Source: Pseudomonas fluorescens (GTDB lineage Bacteria > Pseudomonadota > Gammaproteobacteria > Pseudomonadales > Pseudomonadaceae). From it: a stretch of DNA of 64,000 bases. Shown here one piece after another: positions 27,140 to 36,031 of the stretch. Below the pieces are notes generated by a model. That model searched no databases. It was not told where the DNA came from and saw nothing but the letters and a program-made list of their open reading frames with translations. The translations under genes were made by a program, and so were the position numbers. The DNA is taken from contig NZ_CABVHY010000004.1 in NCBI RefSeq assembly GCF_902497875.1, positions 226,386 through 290,385 of the forward strand, read 5' to 3'. Each line of letters begins with the position of its first letter. Position 1 is the first letter of the stretch.

Positions 27140-28099
27140 ATGCGCCGCACCCTGCTTGCATCCGCCTTACTGCTTGCCACCGCGCCTGTGCTGGCGAGCA
27201 CCGCCTGGGTCTCCAATGAAAAGGACAACAGCCTGAGCCTGATCGACCTGCAAACGCTGCAAGTCACCGAGACCCTGAAGGTCGGCCAGCGCCCACGCGG
27301 CTTGCTGCTGTCCCATGACAATAAGCTGCTGTACATCTGCGCCAGCGACTCGGACCGGGTCCAGGTGATGGACGTCGCCACCCGCAAAATCATCAAGGAA
27401 CTGCCTTCCGGCAAAGACCCCGAGCAGTTCGCCCTGCACCCCAATAACCGCTGGCTGTACGTGTCCAACGAGGATGATGCGCTGGTCACGGTGATCGATA
27501 CCGAATCCTCCAAGGTGCTGGCGCAGATCGGCGTCGGTGTCGAACCGGAAGGCATGGCGGTCAGCCCCGACGGCAAGTGGGCGGTGAACACCAGCGAAAC
27601 CACCAACATGCTGCACTGGATCGACACCAGCACCCAGACCCGGGCCGATAGCACCCTGGTCGATCAGCGACCGCGTTTCGTCGAGTTCAATCAGGACGGC
27701 AAACAGCTTTGGGCCTCGGCCGAGATCGGCGGCACGGTGACGATTCTCGACGTCGCCAGCCGGCAGGTCCTCAAAACCCTGAAATTCCAGATCAAGGGCG
27801 TGCACCCGGACAAGGTCCAACCGGTCGGGGTCAAACTCAGCGCCGATGGCAAATACGCCTTCGTCGCCCTCGGCCCGGCTAACCATATCGCGGTGATCGA
27901 TGCCAAGACCTTCGAGGTTCTCGACTACTTGCTGGTCGGTCGCCGGGTCTGGCAGTTGGCATTCACCCCGGATCAGAGTCAGTTGCTGGCCACCAATGGC
28001 GTCAGCGGCGATGTGTCGGTGATCGATGTGAACAGTCTCAAGGTCATCAAGTCGGTCAAGGTCGGGCGTTATCCATGGGGCGTGGTGGTCACCCCATGA
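27140..28099 (+). CDS. Periplasmic YVTN beta-propeller protein, PQQ-catabolism associated
   Basis: A 319-aa protein with a signal peptide (LLASALLLATAPVLAST) and six to seven repeats of the YVTN/NHL propeller type (WVSNEKDNSLSLIDLQTLQV, WLYVSNEDDALVTVID, AVSPDGKWAVNTSE, LSADGKYAFVALGPANHIAV). The family travels with PQQ alcohol dehydrogenases. Its role is unknown. The stop overlaps the ATPase start (ATGA). Confidence 0.9.
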   Translation: MRRTLLASALLLATAPVLASTAWVSNEKDNSLSLIDLQTLQVTETLKVGQRPRGLLLSHDNKLLYICASDSDRVQVMDVATRKIIKELPSGKDPEQFALHPNNRWLYVSNEDDALVTVIDTESSKVLAQIGVGVEPEGMAVSPDGKWAVNTSETTNMLHWIDTSTQTRADSTLVDQRPRFVEFNQDGKQLWASAEIGGTVTILDVASRQVLKTLKFQIKGVHPDKVQPVGVKLSADGKYAFVALGPANHIAVIDAKTFEVLDYLLVGRRVWQLAFTPDQSQLLATNGVSGDVSVIDVNSLKVIKSVKVGRYPWGVVVTP

Positions 28100-28830
28100 A
28101 CGCCCTCGACGTCTGCGACCTGAGCTTTGCCTACGGCGCCCGTGAAGCGCTGCGCCAAGTGACATTCAGCCTTGAGCCCGGGCGATTCGCCGCGCTGCTG
28201 GGGCCAAACGGTGCCGGCAAATCAACCCTGATCGCCCTGCTGACTCGCCTGTACGACCTGCAACACGGCGATATCCGGGTCGGCGCTCATTCGCTGCGCA
28301 GCGCCCCGCGTCTGGCCTTGCGCCAATTGGGCGTGGTGTTTCAACAGAGCACCCTGGACCTGGACCTGAGCGTCGAGCAGAACCTGCGCTACCACGCAGC
28401 CTTGCACGGCATGCCCAGGCGCCTGGCGAATGCCCGGGTCGAAGCCGAACTGGCGCGCCAGGCATTGACCGAACGCCGCCGTGAGCGGGTCCGCGAACTC
28501 AATGGCGGCCACCGCCGGCGGGTGGAAATTGCCCGCGCCTTGCTGCACGAGCCGCGGCTATTGCTGCTCGATGAAGCCAGCGTCGGCCTCGACCCGGCCA
28601 GCCGTCTGGCGCTTAACCAGCACATCCGCAGCCTGTGCCGGGATCAGGGCATCAGCGTGCTCTGGACCACCCATCTGCTGGACGAGGTGCAGCCCAGCGA
28701 TGACCTGCTGATTCTGCATCAGGGACGGCTGGTGGCCAGTGGTCAGGCGGATGCCCTGAGCCTCGAACACGGCACTGACCTGAGTTCGGCGTTCCAGCGC
28801 CTGACCACTCCAGGAGTAGCGGCTCGATGA
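28096..28830 (+). CDS. ABC transporter ATPase, PQQ-catabolism associated
   Basis: A 244-aa ATPase. Walker A is LLGPNGAGKST, the Q-loop is GVVFQQSTLDLDLS, the signature region is ELNGGHRRRVEIARALL (NGGHR in place of the common LSGGQ), Walker B is LLLLDEASVGLDP, and the switch His is in TTHLLDEVQ. The start at 28096 overlaps the propeller gene and the stop overlaps the permease gene. The substrate of the exporter is unknown. Confidence 0.92.
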   Translation: MNALDVCDLSFAYGAREALRQVTFSLEPGRFAALLGPNGAGKSTLIALLTRLYDLQHGDIRVGAHSLRSAPRLALRQLGVVFQQSTLDLDLSVEQNLRYHAALHGMPRRLANARVEAELARQALTERRRERVRELNGGHRRRVEIARALLHEPRLLLLDEASVGLDPASRLALNQHIRSLCRDQGISVLWTTHLLDEVQPSDDLLILHQGRLVASGQADALSLEHGTDLSSAFQRLTTPGVAAR

Positions 28831-29618
28831 ACGCTTATTGGCAGTGTTTCAGCGGTATCGTTCTGCGCGAATGGCTGCGGTTTATCCTCCAGCGCACACG
28901 CTTTCTAAGCGCGCTGGTGCGGCCACTGTTGTGGCTGCTGGTGTTCGCCGCGGGCTTCCGGGCGGCGCTGGGCATCGCGATCATCGAGCCTTACGACACC
29001 TACATTCCCTACGAGGTCTACATCATCCCCGGGCTGGCCTGCATGATCCTGCTGTTCAATGGCATGCAGGGTTCGCTGGCGATGGTTTATGACCGGGAAA
29101 TGGGCAGCATGCGGGTGTTGCTGACCAGTCCCCTGCCCCGGGCCTTTCTGTTGGGCAGCAAACTGCTGGCGACCGCCTTGATCTCGTTGCTGCAGGTCTA
29201 TGCCTTTCTCGCCATCGCCTGGGTCTACGGCGTGCAGCCGCCGGTCTTTGGCCTATTGGCGGCCTTGCCGGCCCTGCTGCTGGTGGCGCTGATGCTCAGT
29301 GCCCTGGGGTTGTTGCTGTCGAATGCCATCCGCCAACTGGAAAACTTTGCCGGGGTGATGAATTTCGTGATCTTCCCGCTGTTTTTCCTGTCTTCGGCAC
29401 TGTATCCACTGTGGAAAATGCGCGAATCCAACGAATGGCTGTATTGGCTCTGCGCCCTCAGTCCCTTCACCCATGCCGTGGAACTGGTGCGATTTGCCCT
29501 GTATGAACGCCTTAACCTGCTGGCCCTGGCCGTGTGCCTGGGCTTGACGCTGTTGTTCTCGCTGCTGGCGGTGCTGACCTTCAATCCGCAACATGCGGCG
29601 CTGCGAAGGGCTGGGTGA
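28827..29618 (+). CDS. ABC-2 type permease, PQQ-catabolism associated
   Basis: A 263-aa inner-membrane protein with six hydrophobic segments (for example LVRPLLWLLVFAAGFRAALG and VYIIPGLACMILLFNGMQGS). It carries the ABC-2 coupling motif region YDREMGSMRVLLTSPLPRAF. It pairs with the preceding ATPase. ABC-2 systems usually export lipids, polysaccharides or drugs. The cargo here is unknown. Confidence 0.9.
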   Translation: MNAYWQCFSGIVLREWLRFILQRTRFLSALVRPLLWLLVFAAGFRAALGIAIIEPYDTYIPYEVYIIPGLACMILLFNGMQGSLAMVYDREMGSMRVLLTSPLPRAFLLGSKLLATALISLLQVYAFLAIAWVYGVQPPVFGLLAALPALLLVALMLSALGLLLSNAIRQLENFAGVMNFVIFPLFFLSSALYPLWKMRESNEWLYWLCALSPFTHAVELVRFALYERLNLLALAVCLGLTLLFSLLAVLTFNPQHAALRRAG

Positions 29619-29654
29619 TCGGGTACACAGATGATCTGGATGTCCCCCTATCCT

Positions 29655-29744
29655 GTGGGAGCGAGCTTGCTCGCGAAGACTGCATCTCAGGCGACGGATA
29701 TGTTGCGGCTGCAATAGCTTTCGCGAGCAAGCTCGCTCCCACAG
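29655..29744. repeat. REPIN-type inverted repeat
   Basis: Inverted GTGGGAGCGAGCTTGCTCGC copies are separated by about 46 bp, in the 249-bp gap after the ABC permease gene. The rest of the gap holds the motif at 29772-29790 and the promoter of the CXXCW gene. Confidence 0.85.
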
Positions 29745-29771
29745 GGTCAGAGTCGTCCTCCGGCCCTCATA

Positions 29772-29790
29772 ATTACGACTTTAGTACTGG
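29772..29790. promoter_or_regulatory. Degenerate TTGG-type motif upstream of the CXXCW gene
   Basis: ATTACGACTTTAGTACTGG lies 78-96 bp upstream of the start at 29868. The right half (TAGTACTGG) resembles the site at 25823-25840 (TTGGTACTGG), but the centre is TTTA rather than TTGG, so this is the weakest member of the set. Confidence 0.3.
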
Positions 29791-29867
29791 TTTTCCTGTC
29801 TATCGTCGCATTCACAAAGCATCAACACTGGCATGTAATGGGTCTATAAGAAAAAGGACCACCTCCG

Positions 29868-30425
29868 ATGCTGCGTGCCCCGCGTAATTGGCTCCACCCC
29901 GCCCTTGCAGTCTTGTCGCTGAGCCTGTTGCTGGGCGTCGCACAGGCACAAACCGCGCTGTTTTCCCCGGCGGGTTACCGCACCAGTCTCTATCGCAGCC
30001 CGACCCCGGATCATCTCGACGGCGGCCGGATCATCGACACCACACACCTGCAAACCTTGCTGGCACACACCCCGAGGCCGGTACTGATCGATGTGTATCG
30101 TCGTCAATGGTTGCAGGGGCGTTTCATCGAAGACCAGCCCCACGCCAACCTGCCCGGCAGCCTCTGGCTGGCCAACACCGGTGACGGGGAACTGAGCCCG
30201 CCATGGCAGGACTATTTCGCCCGCAACTTGCAAAAAGCCGCAGCCGGGCGCAAGGATCAACCCATCGTATTCTACTGTCGCGCCGATTGCTGGCTGAGCT
30301 GGAACGCGGTAAAACGCGCCACTGAAATGGGTTATAAAGATGTGTATTGGTACCGCGATGGCCTGGATGCCTGGGAGGCGGCGAACCTGCCAGTGGAAGC
30401 GGCCCGACCCGAACCGTTCCCCTGA
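29868..30425 (+). CDS. PQQ-catabolism-associated CXXCW-type rhodanese-like protein
   Basis: A 185-aa exported protein (signal ALAVLSLSLLLGVAQAQ) with a rhodanese-like domain (RPVLIDVYRRQWLQGRFIE). The family's hallmark cysteine pair before a Trp is seen as FYCRADCWLSWNAVKRA, so the two cysteines are separated by three residues. A redox or sulfur-relay role in the periplasm is likely, in keeping with the SoxYZ-like carrier nearby, but the substrate is unknown. Confidence 0.88.
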   Translation: MLRAPRNWLHPALAVLSLSLLLGVAQAQTALFSPAGYRTSLYRSPTPDHLDGGRIIDTTHLQTLLAHTPRPVLIDVYRRQWLQGRFIEDQPHANLPGSLWLANTGDGELSPPWQDYFARNLQKAAAGRKDQPIVFYCRADCWLSWNAVKRATEMGYKDVYWYRDGLDAWEAANLPVEAARPEPFP

Positions 30426-30481
30426 TTCACTCTGCAGCGTATTCGCGCCCTACCATAATTAAAATAACGAGGTGAAAGGCC

Positions 30482-31147
30482 ATGTACAAAATTCTGATTG
30501 CCGATGATCACCCACTGTTTCGCGAAGCCATCCATAACGTCATCAGCGATGGCTTTCCCGGCAGTGAAGTCATGGAAACCGCGGACTTGGACAGCGCCCT
30601 GGCGCTGACCCAGGAGCATGACGATCTGGACCTGATCCTGCTCGACCTGAACATGCCCGGCATGCACGGCCTCAACGGCTTGATCAACCTGCGCAACGAG
30701 GCGCCGACCATTCCGGTGGTGATCGTCTCCGCCGAGCAGGACAAGCAGGTGGTGCTGCAAGCCATCACCTATGGCGCGGTGGGTTTCATCACCAAGTCAT
30801 CGCCGCGTGCACAGATGACCGACGCCATCCAGCAGATCCTCAACGGCAACGTCTACCTGCCCTCGGACATCATCCGCACCCAGAAGCCCGGTACCCGGCG
30901 CAGCATGAACGACATGCCGAACTTTGCCCCCGAACTGCTCCAGGCCTTGACCCGCAAGCAGCTGCTGGTATTGGAACGGATGACCAAGGGCGAGTCGAAC
31001 AAACAGATCGCCTACACCCTGGAAATCGCCGAGACCACGGTCAAGGCCCACGTCTCGGCGATCCTGCGCAAACTCAACGTGCACAATCGGGTGCAGGCGA
31101 TCCTCAGTGCCGGGGATATTGATTTTGCGGCGTATTTGCGGCGGTGA
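30482..31147 (+). CDS. pedR1: LuxR-type response regulator PedR1 (AgmR/ErbR)
   Basis: A 221-aa regulator. The receiver begins [17 protein letters not shown], with phosphoacceptor Asp55 ([10 protein letters not shown]) and Lys in [11 protein letters not shown]. The LuxR-type helix-turn-helix is [20 protein letters not shown] and [17 protein letters not shown]. AgmR/ErbR proteins activate quinoprotein alcohol dehydrogenase genes in P. putida and P. aeruginosa. An AACGAGGTG stretch serves as the ribosome-binding site. It is a candidate for binding the shared motif described in this region. Confidence 0.92.
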   Translation: MYKILIADDHPLFREAIHNVISDGFPGSEVMETADLDSALALTQEHDDLDLILLDLNMPGMHGLNGLINLRNEAPTIPVVIVSAEQDKQVVLQAITYGAVGFITKSSPRAQMTDAIQQILNGNVYLPSDIIRTQKPGTRRSMNDMPNFAPELLQALTRKQLLVLERMTKGESNKQIAYTLEIAETTVKAHVSAILRKLNVHNRVQAILSAGDIDFAAYLRR

Positions 31148-31154
31148 GGTGATA

Positions 31155-31204
31155 CAACCCCAAGGGTTGGCGTAAAATCACAAAGATCGCAACCTGCGAT
31201 CTTT
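31155..31204 (+). terminator. Hairpins after pedR1, possible terminator
   Basis: A CAACCC-CAA-GGGTTG hairpin comes first. A 10-bp hairpin AAAGATCGCA-ACC-TGCGATCTTT follows (31182-31204), ending in a short T run. It is REP-related in sequence, so its role as terminator is uncertain. Confidence 0.4.
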
Positions 31205-31232
31205 TGGTGGTTCTGGAGATTGCCGGGTAGCA

Positions 31233-31345
31233 AGATCAAAAGATCGCAGGCTTCGCCAGCTCCTACGCCGACCGTGTACATCCATGGGTTGCCGGATGAA
31301 CACAAATCCCCCGTAGGAGCTGCCGCAGGCTGCGATCTTTTGATC
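31233..31345. repeat. REPIN (GATCAAAAGATCGCAG family)
   Basis: Inverted REP copies at 31233-31266 and 31313-31345 lie between the convergent pedR1 and pedS1 genes, including the shared linker word ACCGTGTA. Confidence 0.8.
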
Positions 31346-31356
31346 TTCCTGGGGGG

Positions 31357-33984
31357 CTACCCCAACAAATGACTCATCGCCATCTTCAGCTTCATCGGCC
31401 GCACCGGTTTGTGCATCAGGGTATGGCCCAGCTCGCGCATTTGCAGTTTCAGCTCGTTGCTGTAGTTGGCGGTGATCATCAGCGCCGGCAAGGGTGAGGC
31501 GCGCCGGGCGTTGATCAGGGCCACGGCATCGACGCCATTCTTACCATGGTCCAGGTGGTAGTCGGCGATCAACAGGTCAGCCTCGGCATGGTAGTTGTCC
31601 ACCTGGCGCGCCAGGTCTTCCTCCGACAGCGCCGTCACCACCTGGCAACCCCAGCTTTCCAGCAGCGTGCGCATCCCGGCGCAAATCGCGGCGTCATTGT
31701 CCAGCACCCAGACCCGCGCCCCGTGCAAGCGCTCCAGCATCGGCTCGCTCATGGGCAATTGCGCCACCGCCTTCGGCGCGCTGTTGGTCAGTGGCACCTC
31801 AACGGCAAACACCGAACCCTTGCCCGGCCAGGAACGCACGGTAATCCGGTGCCCGAGGATGCCGGCGATTTTTTCGACGATCGCCAGACCCAATCCCAGA
31901 CCCCGATCCTGATTCGGCCGTTGCACGTCACCGCGTTTGAACTCCTGGAAAATTTCTTCCAGCTTGTTTTCGGCGATACCCATGCCGCTGTCCCAGACCT
32001 CGATCGACAAGCGCTGACGATGCCGCCGACAGCCGAGCACCACGCGGCCGCTGGTGGTGTAGCGAATGGCGTTGCTCAACAGGTTGCGCAAGATGCGGGC
32101 AAGCAACTGGATGTCACTGCGCACCAATGCCGAACAGCCCACGAAGTGCAACTGCAGGCCTTCGCTGCGGGCTGCCTGGGCATATTCGGTCGCCAGGTTT
32201 TCCAGCAATTCGCTGAGGGCGAACGCGGCGATATCGGCCTTGATCACCCCGGCGTCAAGCTTGGAGATATCCACCAGAGTACCCAGCAGGCTCTCCACGT
32301 CTTCCAGGGAGTTGCTGACGTTGCGCACCAGAATCGCGTTGGCCACCGGTTCGCGGCGTTCGAGCAGTGCACTGGTGAACAGCCGCGCCGCGTTGAGCGG
32401 CTGCAGCAGGTCGTGACTGACGGCGGCCAGAAATTTGGTTTTCGACAGGTTGGCCTGCTCGGCTTCCAGCTTGGCCTCACGCAGACGCGATTCGACCCGG
32501 CTGCGTTCGTCGATCTCGCGCAGCAGCTGATCGTTGAGACTGGTCAGCTCGGCGGTCCGCTCGCGGACCCGCAACTCCAGGTTCTGATAGGCCTGATGCA
32601 AGGCCTCGGCGGTGCGCCGGCGCTCGGTGACGTCGCGGATCAGCACAAAGATCCCCACCACCTCGCCGGTGGCCAGGCGATTGGGCACATAGGAGCGCAG
32701 CATGTAGCGCTCCTGATTGTTGATGTTGGTTTCGGGACACTCGAAGGTCACGCTCTCCCCGGCCAAGGCCCGTGCCACGTAGGTTTCCAGGCGCTGGTAA
32801 TGCTCTTCGCTGTGGACCTCGCGCAGGCTCTGGCCAAGCATCACCCCGCGCGGCCAGCAGTACCACTCCTCATAGACCTTGTTGGTGAACTCGTAGACCA
32901 GGTCGGCGTTGAGGTAGGCGATCAGTGCCGGCACGTGGTCGGTGATCAGGCGAATCCAGCGTTCGCTCTCGCTGAGGGCTTCGACATGCTGGTAACGCTC
33001 GGTGATGTCGGTGAAGGTGTTGACGAAACCACCGGTCGGCAAGGGATGGGTGCGAATTTCCAGGACTCGCCCGTCATAGAGCCGCTGCTCGCACTCGTGG
33101 ACCACCCGCCCGTTGGTGTCGCGACTGGACGGGGTCAACAGGTTCAGTTCGCTGTCGCCGATCACCTCGGCGAACTGCCGATGGGCCGCCACCGGGGCCA
33201 GTCCGCTCAATTCGAGGAATCGACGGTTCCACAGTTCCAGGACGCCGTCGGCGTTGACCATTGCCACGCCCTGGGACAGGTTGTCGACCGCCCGCTGCAA
33301 CAGGTGCGACTTCTGCGCCACCGCCTGTTCGCGACGCGCGGTTTCGCTGAGTTTGATTTCGGTGATGTCGGTGAAGAGGATCACCCGTCCACCTTCCTGG
33401 GTCGGCCGTTCACTGATCTGCAACCAGCGGCCATTCTGCAGCCGGTAGAGCAGATGTTCATCGGCATGGCCGCGCGGTTCTTCACTGAACAGGCCAGTGC
33501 CGGTCATCAGCCGCTTGACCTCGGCCAGACGCATGCCGGCAATGATCCGCACCCGGCTGTCGGCCCAGAGGGCCTTGAAACGGCTGTTGAACAGCACGAT
33601 GCGCTGGTCTTCGTCGAACAGCACAAAGGCATCGGAAATGCTTTCGATGGCATCGATCAGGTGACGGTGCGCGGTTTCCGCCCGCAACCTGGCCTCGCTG
33701 AGCAGATGATTGCCGGCCTTGAGTTCGGCCATGGCCTGATTCAGTGCATCGGTGCGCTCGCGAACCTGTTCGGCCAGTACAACCGAATGCTGGAACGCCG
33801 AATACGGATCGTTGCCACGGGTGCCCCCGGACTCGATCCGTTCGATCAGCGCGGCATTGATGCGGTGCAGCTTGCGGTTTTCATGCTGCAGGCTGGCGAT
33901 CTGTTCCTGCAGCTCAGCGGGCGACGGGGGGCCGGTTTCGGGCAATGGCAACGCCGGTGAAAGTCTGGTTGATATGCATGCCAT
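31357..33984 (-). CDS. pedS1: Multi-PAS hybrid sensor histidine kinase (PedS1/ErcS'/NahK type)
   Basis: An 875-aa cytoplasmic kinase with no membrane span. In order: an N-terminal coiled coil (LQEQIASLQHENRKLHRINA), three or four PAS domains (AIESISDAFVLFDEDQRIVL; AVDNLSQGVAMVNADGVLEL; ITDHVPALIAYLNADLVYEF), HisKA (FLAAVSHDLLQPLNAARLFT), HATPase (GLGLGLAIVEKIAGILGHRI), and a C-terminal receiver with Asp in LLIADYHLDHGKNG. In P. putida the equivalent gene is next to pedR1, which it may control. The start at 33984 overlaps the FIST gene by 71 nt, and no better start was seen without losing the coiled coil. Confidence 0.9.
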   Translation of the reverse strand: MACISTRLSPALPLPETGPPSPAELQEQIASLQHENRKLHRINAALIERIESGGTRGNDPYSAFQHSVVLAEQVRERTDALNQAMAELKAGNHLLSEARLRAETAHRHLIDAIESISDAFVLFDEDQRIVLFNSRFKALWADSRVRIIAGMRLAEVKRLMTGTGLFSEEPRGHADEHLLYRLQNGRWLQISERPTQEGGRVILFTDITEIKLSETARREQAVAQKSHLLQRAVDNLSQGVAMVNADGVLELWNRRFLELSGLAPVAAHRQFAEVIGDSELNLLTPSSRDTNGRVVHECEQRLYDGRVLEIRTHPLPTGGFVNTFTDITERYQHVEALSESERWIRLITDHVPALIAYLNADLVYEFTNKVYEEWYCWPRGVMLGQSLREVHSEEHYQRLETYVARALAGESVTFECPETNINNQERYMLRSYVPNRLATGEVVGIFVLIRDVTERRRTAEALHQAYQNLELRVRERTAELTSLNDQLLREIDERSRVESRLREAKLEAEQANLSKTKFLAAVSHDLLQPLNAARLFTSALLERREPVANAILVRNVSNSLEDVESLLGTLVDISKLDAGVIKADIAAFALSELLENLATEYAQAARSEGLQLHFVGCSALVRSDIQLLARILRNLLSNAIRYTTSGRVVLGCRRHRQRLSIEVWDSGMGIAENKLEEIFQEFKRGDVQRPNQDRGLGLGLAIVEKIAGILGHRITVRSWPGKGSVFAVEVPLTNSAPKAVAQLPMSEPMLERLHGARVWVLDNDAAICAGMRTLLESWGCQVVTALSEEDLARQVDNYHAEADLLIADYHLDHGKNGVDAVALINARRASPLPALMITANYSNELKLQMRELGHTLMHKPVRPMKLKMAMSHLLG

Positions 33985-35077
33985 TGAACTGTTCTCCGTA
34001 GGTGTTGAAGCCCATCACCCGCTGCTCGCGCAGGAAGGCGCCAATTTGCTCCAGGCTGCCATCGTCTTCGAGCTCCAGACGCCTGAGAAAACAGTCACAA
34101 CCAATGGTCAGCAGCAGTGGGCCGAGCCGCGCTTCAAGCCCTTCGAACAGCGTCTGCAGATTCGGCAACAGCTGCCCCGGGGTCATGGCTGTCAGCACGA
34201 TGCCGTTCTCCACCGCGCAATAGAAACTCAGGCTCAGGTCCGGGTGAACCTGCTGGATGGCCCTGACGTAGTACTGTTCGTTGATGCGCACTGCCAGCGG
34301 ATGGGCGGCGAACACTCGATGATCGAGCTCGGCCACCGGCACGCCGATATGCCGGGCGTACTCTTCGGCGGCAGGTTCGGCATTGAGCTCGTAAACCCGG
34401 CGTGAGGGACTGTCGGCCTGGGTGACCACCAGTTTTTCTTCACGCGGCAGGATGTGGTGGGTGGTGAACACCTCGAAATCCAGCCAGGTGTTGACCAGCA
34501 CCACCACTGCCGCGCCGCTGTGGAACTCGCCGCCGAAATACACATGGGTGTGGGTCAACTTGTTGTCATCGCCGGCCGAGCCGCCGAAATGCGGAATATC
34601 GCCGAGGGCCGCGCTCAGCGCCGCAAGAACCATTTCCTCGCGACTCGACAACCCGTCGAGCAGGGTCAGGGCGAAACTGTTGCCCTTGATCGGTGCCAGG
34701 GTATTGCTACGACAGCCGCCCACCAGGCGCTCGACCATTTGCTGGGCGTCGATCAGGCTGAAGTGTTCCATCTGATCGATCAGCTCGATGGCGATGGAAA
34801 AATGCCGGTGATCGAAACCCACCGCTGTGATGCACCCCCGGCCATAGCCATTGGGAGTGATTTCACCGGCACTGGTGCAGCCCACCAGGCGAATCCCGCC
34901 AAAGCTTTGCTGCAAGGCCGGACCTAACGCCTTCAAGTCGTACTCGGCAGAACAAAAGAACAGCACGAAGCCCAGGTGCGGATGCAACAGTTGCCGCGCC
35001 AGGTCCTGGGCGGCCTCCTGGGCATCGGTGGCCTGGGACATTGCACTGACGACGCCATCGGTCTGGCCCTGTTGCAT
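33914..35077 (-). CDS. FIST-domain sensory protein
   Basis: A 387-aa protein with FIST_N (LGFVLFFCSAEYDLKAL, RLVGCTSAGEITPNGYGRGC, FGGSAGDDNKLTHTHVYFGG) and FIST_C (YARHIGVPVAELDHRVFAAH, ILTAMTPGQLLPNLQTLFEG). FIST domains are thought to bind small ligands and often sit with signal-transduction proteins. Its 3' end overlaps the start of pedS1, which fits a ligand-sensing partner. The ATG at 35077 has GGAGG 5 nt upstream and is preferred over 35110. No cofactor was identified. Confidence 0.9.
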   Translation of the reverse strand: MQQGQTDGVVSAMSQATDAQEAAQDLARQLLHPHLGFVLFFCSAEYDLKALGPALQQSFGGIRLVGCTSAGEITPNGYGRGCITAVGFDHRHFSIAIELIDQMEHFSLIDAQQMVERLVGGCRSNTLAPIKGNSFALTLLDGLSSREEMVLAALSAALGDIPHFGGSAGDDNKLTHTHVYFGGEFHSGAAVVVLVNTWLDFEVFTTHHILPREEKLVVTQADSPSRRVYELNAEPAAEEYARHIGVPVAELDHRVFAAHPLAVRINEQYYVRAIQQVHPDLSLSFYCAVENGIVLTAMTPGQLLPNLQTLFEGLEARLGPLLLTIGCDCFLRRLELEDDGSLEQIGAFLREQRVMGFNTYGEQFNGMHINQTFTGVAIARNRPPVAR

Positions 35078-35138
35078 ATTCGCCTCCCGCCGGTGCGTAG
35101 TCTGAGGCATGAGTGTACGAAGCCCGGGGCGTCAACCC

Positions 35139-35157
35139 TATGCTACTTGGGTAGCGG
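35139..35157. promoter_or_regulatory. TTGG-centred motif upstream of the FIST gene
   Basis: TATGCTACTTGGGTAGCGG lies 62-80 bp upstream of the FIST start. CTAC-TTGG-GTAG forms a short dyad. The left half TATGCTRC is shared with the porin and pqqA sites. Confidence 0.45.
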
Positions 35158-35234
35158 GTAGGCGGTTCGATGGGATGAAGTGTGGGGTGGCGGTTGATGG
35201 TGGTGAGGGGGATTGGAGTTAAGGCGCAAAACCT

Positions 35235-35323
35235 GTGGGAGCGTGGCTTGCCCGCGAAGAACGATAACGCGCAGTGCCTGAAAAACCACGGTGTTCGCTT
35301 CGCGGGCAAGCCCGCTCCCACAG
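35235..35323. repeat. REPIN (GTGGGAGCGTGGCTTGCCCG family)
   Basis: Inverted copies at 35235-35257 and 35300-35323 lie in the 315-bp gap between the FIST gene and the small gene at 35393. The spacer contains AGAACGATAACGCG, a word also found in other REPIN spacers of this window. Confidence 0.8.
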
Positions 35324-35359
35324 GATCTTCATCGCTCGAATTTCTTAATCAGTCCTGCA

Positions 35360-35390
35360 AAAAACGGGCGCCTCTGAGGTCGCCCGTTTT
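35360..35390 (-). terminator. Rho-independent terminator of the small Pseudomonas gene
   Basis: On the minus strand, ACGGGCG and CGCCCGT form a 7-bp stem around a 10-nt loop, followed by a run of T residues (TTTTTT). It starts within a few bases of the TAA stop at 35393. It is near symmetrical and could also work on the plus strand. Confidence 0.8.
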
Positions 35391-35392
35391 GT

Positions 35393-35665
35393 TTATGGCG
35401 CCATCTGCGCGCGCAACCGTCGACCAATTACATCCAGCAAATCACAGCCGTCACGCAGCGGGATGGCGAGGACCTGGGCGAAGTCGTGCAGGATCACGGC
35501 GTCGGAGTGGATCTCTTCGCGCAGGGCCAGGTTTTCCAAGAGTTGGGTGACGGCGCGGATGCGGTAGTCGGCGGTTTCGTGCAGTACGTCGAGGGGTGCT
35601 TGGGTGTCGATCAACAGGGCGTGGAAGTCGTTGTCGACTCCGGTGATGGGCATGTATCGATTCAT
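35393..35665 (-). CDS. Small uncharacterised Pseudomonas protein (DUF6124/DUF3077-like)
   Basis: A 90-aa soluble protein, MNRYMPITGVDNDFHALLID onward, with two amphipathic helices (HETADYRIRAVTQLLENLAL and ILHDFAQVLAIPLRDGCDLL). It recalls the DUF6124/DUF3077 families of short Pseudomonas proteins, a loose match. The ATG at 35665 with GGAG 8 nt upstream is preferred over an in-frame TTG at 35683. It stands alone, ends at a good terminator, and has a long structured leader. Function unknown. Confidence 0.7.
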   Translation of the reverse strand: MNRYMPITGVDNDFHALLIDTQAPLDVLHETADYRIRAVTQLLENLALREEIHSDAVILHDFAQVLAIPLRDGCDLLDVIGRRLRAQMAP

Positions 35666-35900
35666 GGGTAAAACTCCATCCAAAACTGAAGAGAGCTACC
35701 GCTCAGTCGTCGCCAAACGATAAGGGTGGCAGCTGTACGCAGGTTGGCGAACCGGGGATGGATACCGGCAGACCCGAAGGTCTCCCGCGCACAGCCGCCA
35801 TAAAGCAGCCTTGCGGGTGCAAAAACGCCTGCAAGCAAGCAGAAGCTTTTGCATATCATCCTCTGGGTCGCCAAACCCGATCGCCATATGGGCGACCGGC
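35666..35900 (-). other. Structured leader region of the small Pseudomonas gene
   Basis: On the minus strand this gap contains a 7-bp stem, GGTCGCC and GGCGACC, at 35866-35897. It also contains AGACC-TTCG-GGTCT at 35770-35783, a C(UUCG)G tetraloop hairpin. Short open frames cross the region but have no good start signal. It reads like a folded 5' leader or small RNA. I recall similar leaders elsewhere in Pseudomonas genomes but cannot confirm it here. Confidence 0.45.
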
Positions 35901-36031
35901 GGACTATAAGCTTCATCATTGGAGCGGTGCAAGGTGTTGATGTGACGGGATTTCCGAGGTTGGTGTAGGACCTGTGGCCAGGGGATCCACCCCACACCGC
36001 GATGCGCGCAGCGCGGGCGGATCCGGCGGGG

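Noticed and set aside
31546..33960. An 804-codon plus-strand open frame
   Set aside because: It is a mirror frame of the PAS-kinase gene caused by high GC at third codon positions, and shows no domain of its own.
35696..35995. A 99-codon minus-strand open frame upstream of the small gene
   Set aside because: Odd composition, no convincing ribosome-binding site, and it spans the hairpins of the leader; a spurious frame is more likely.
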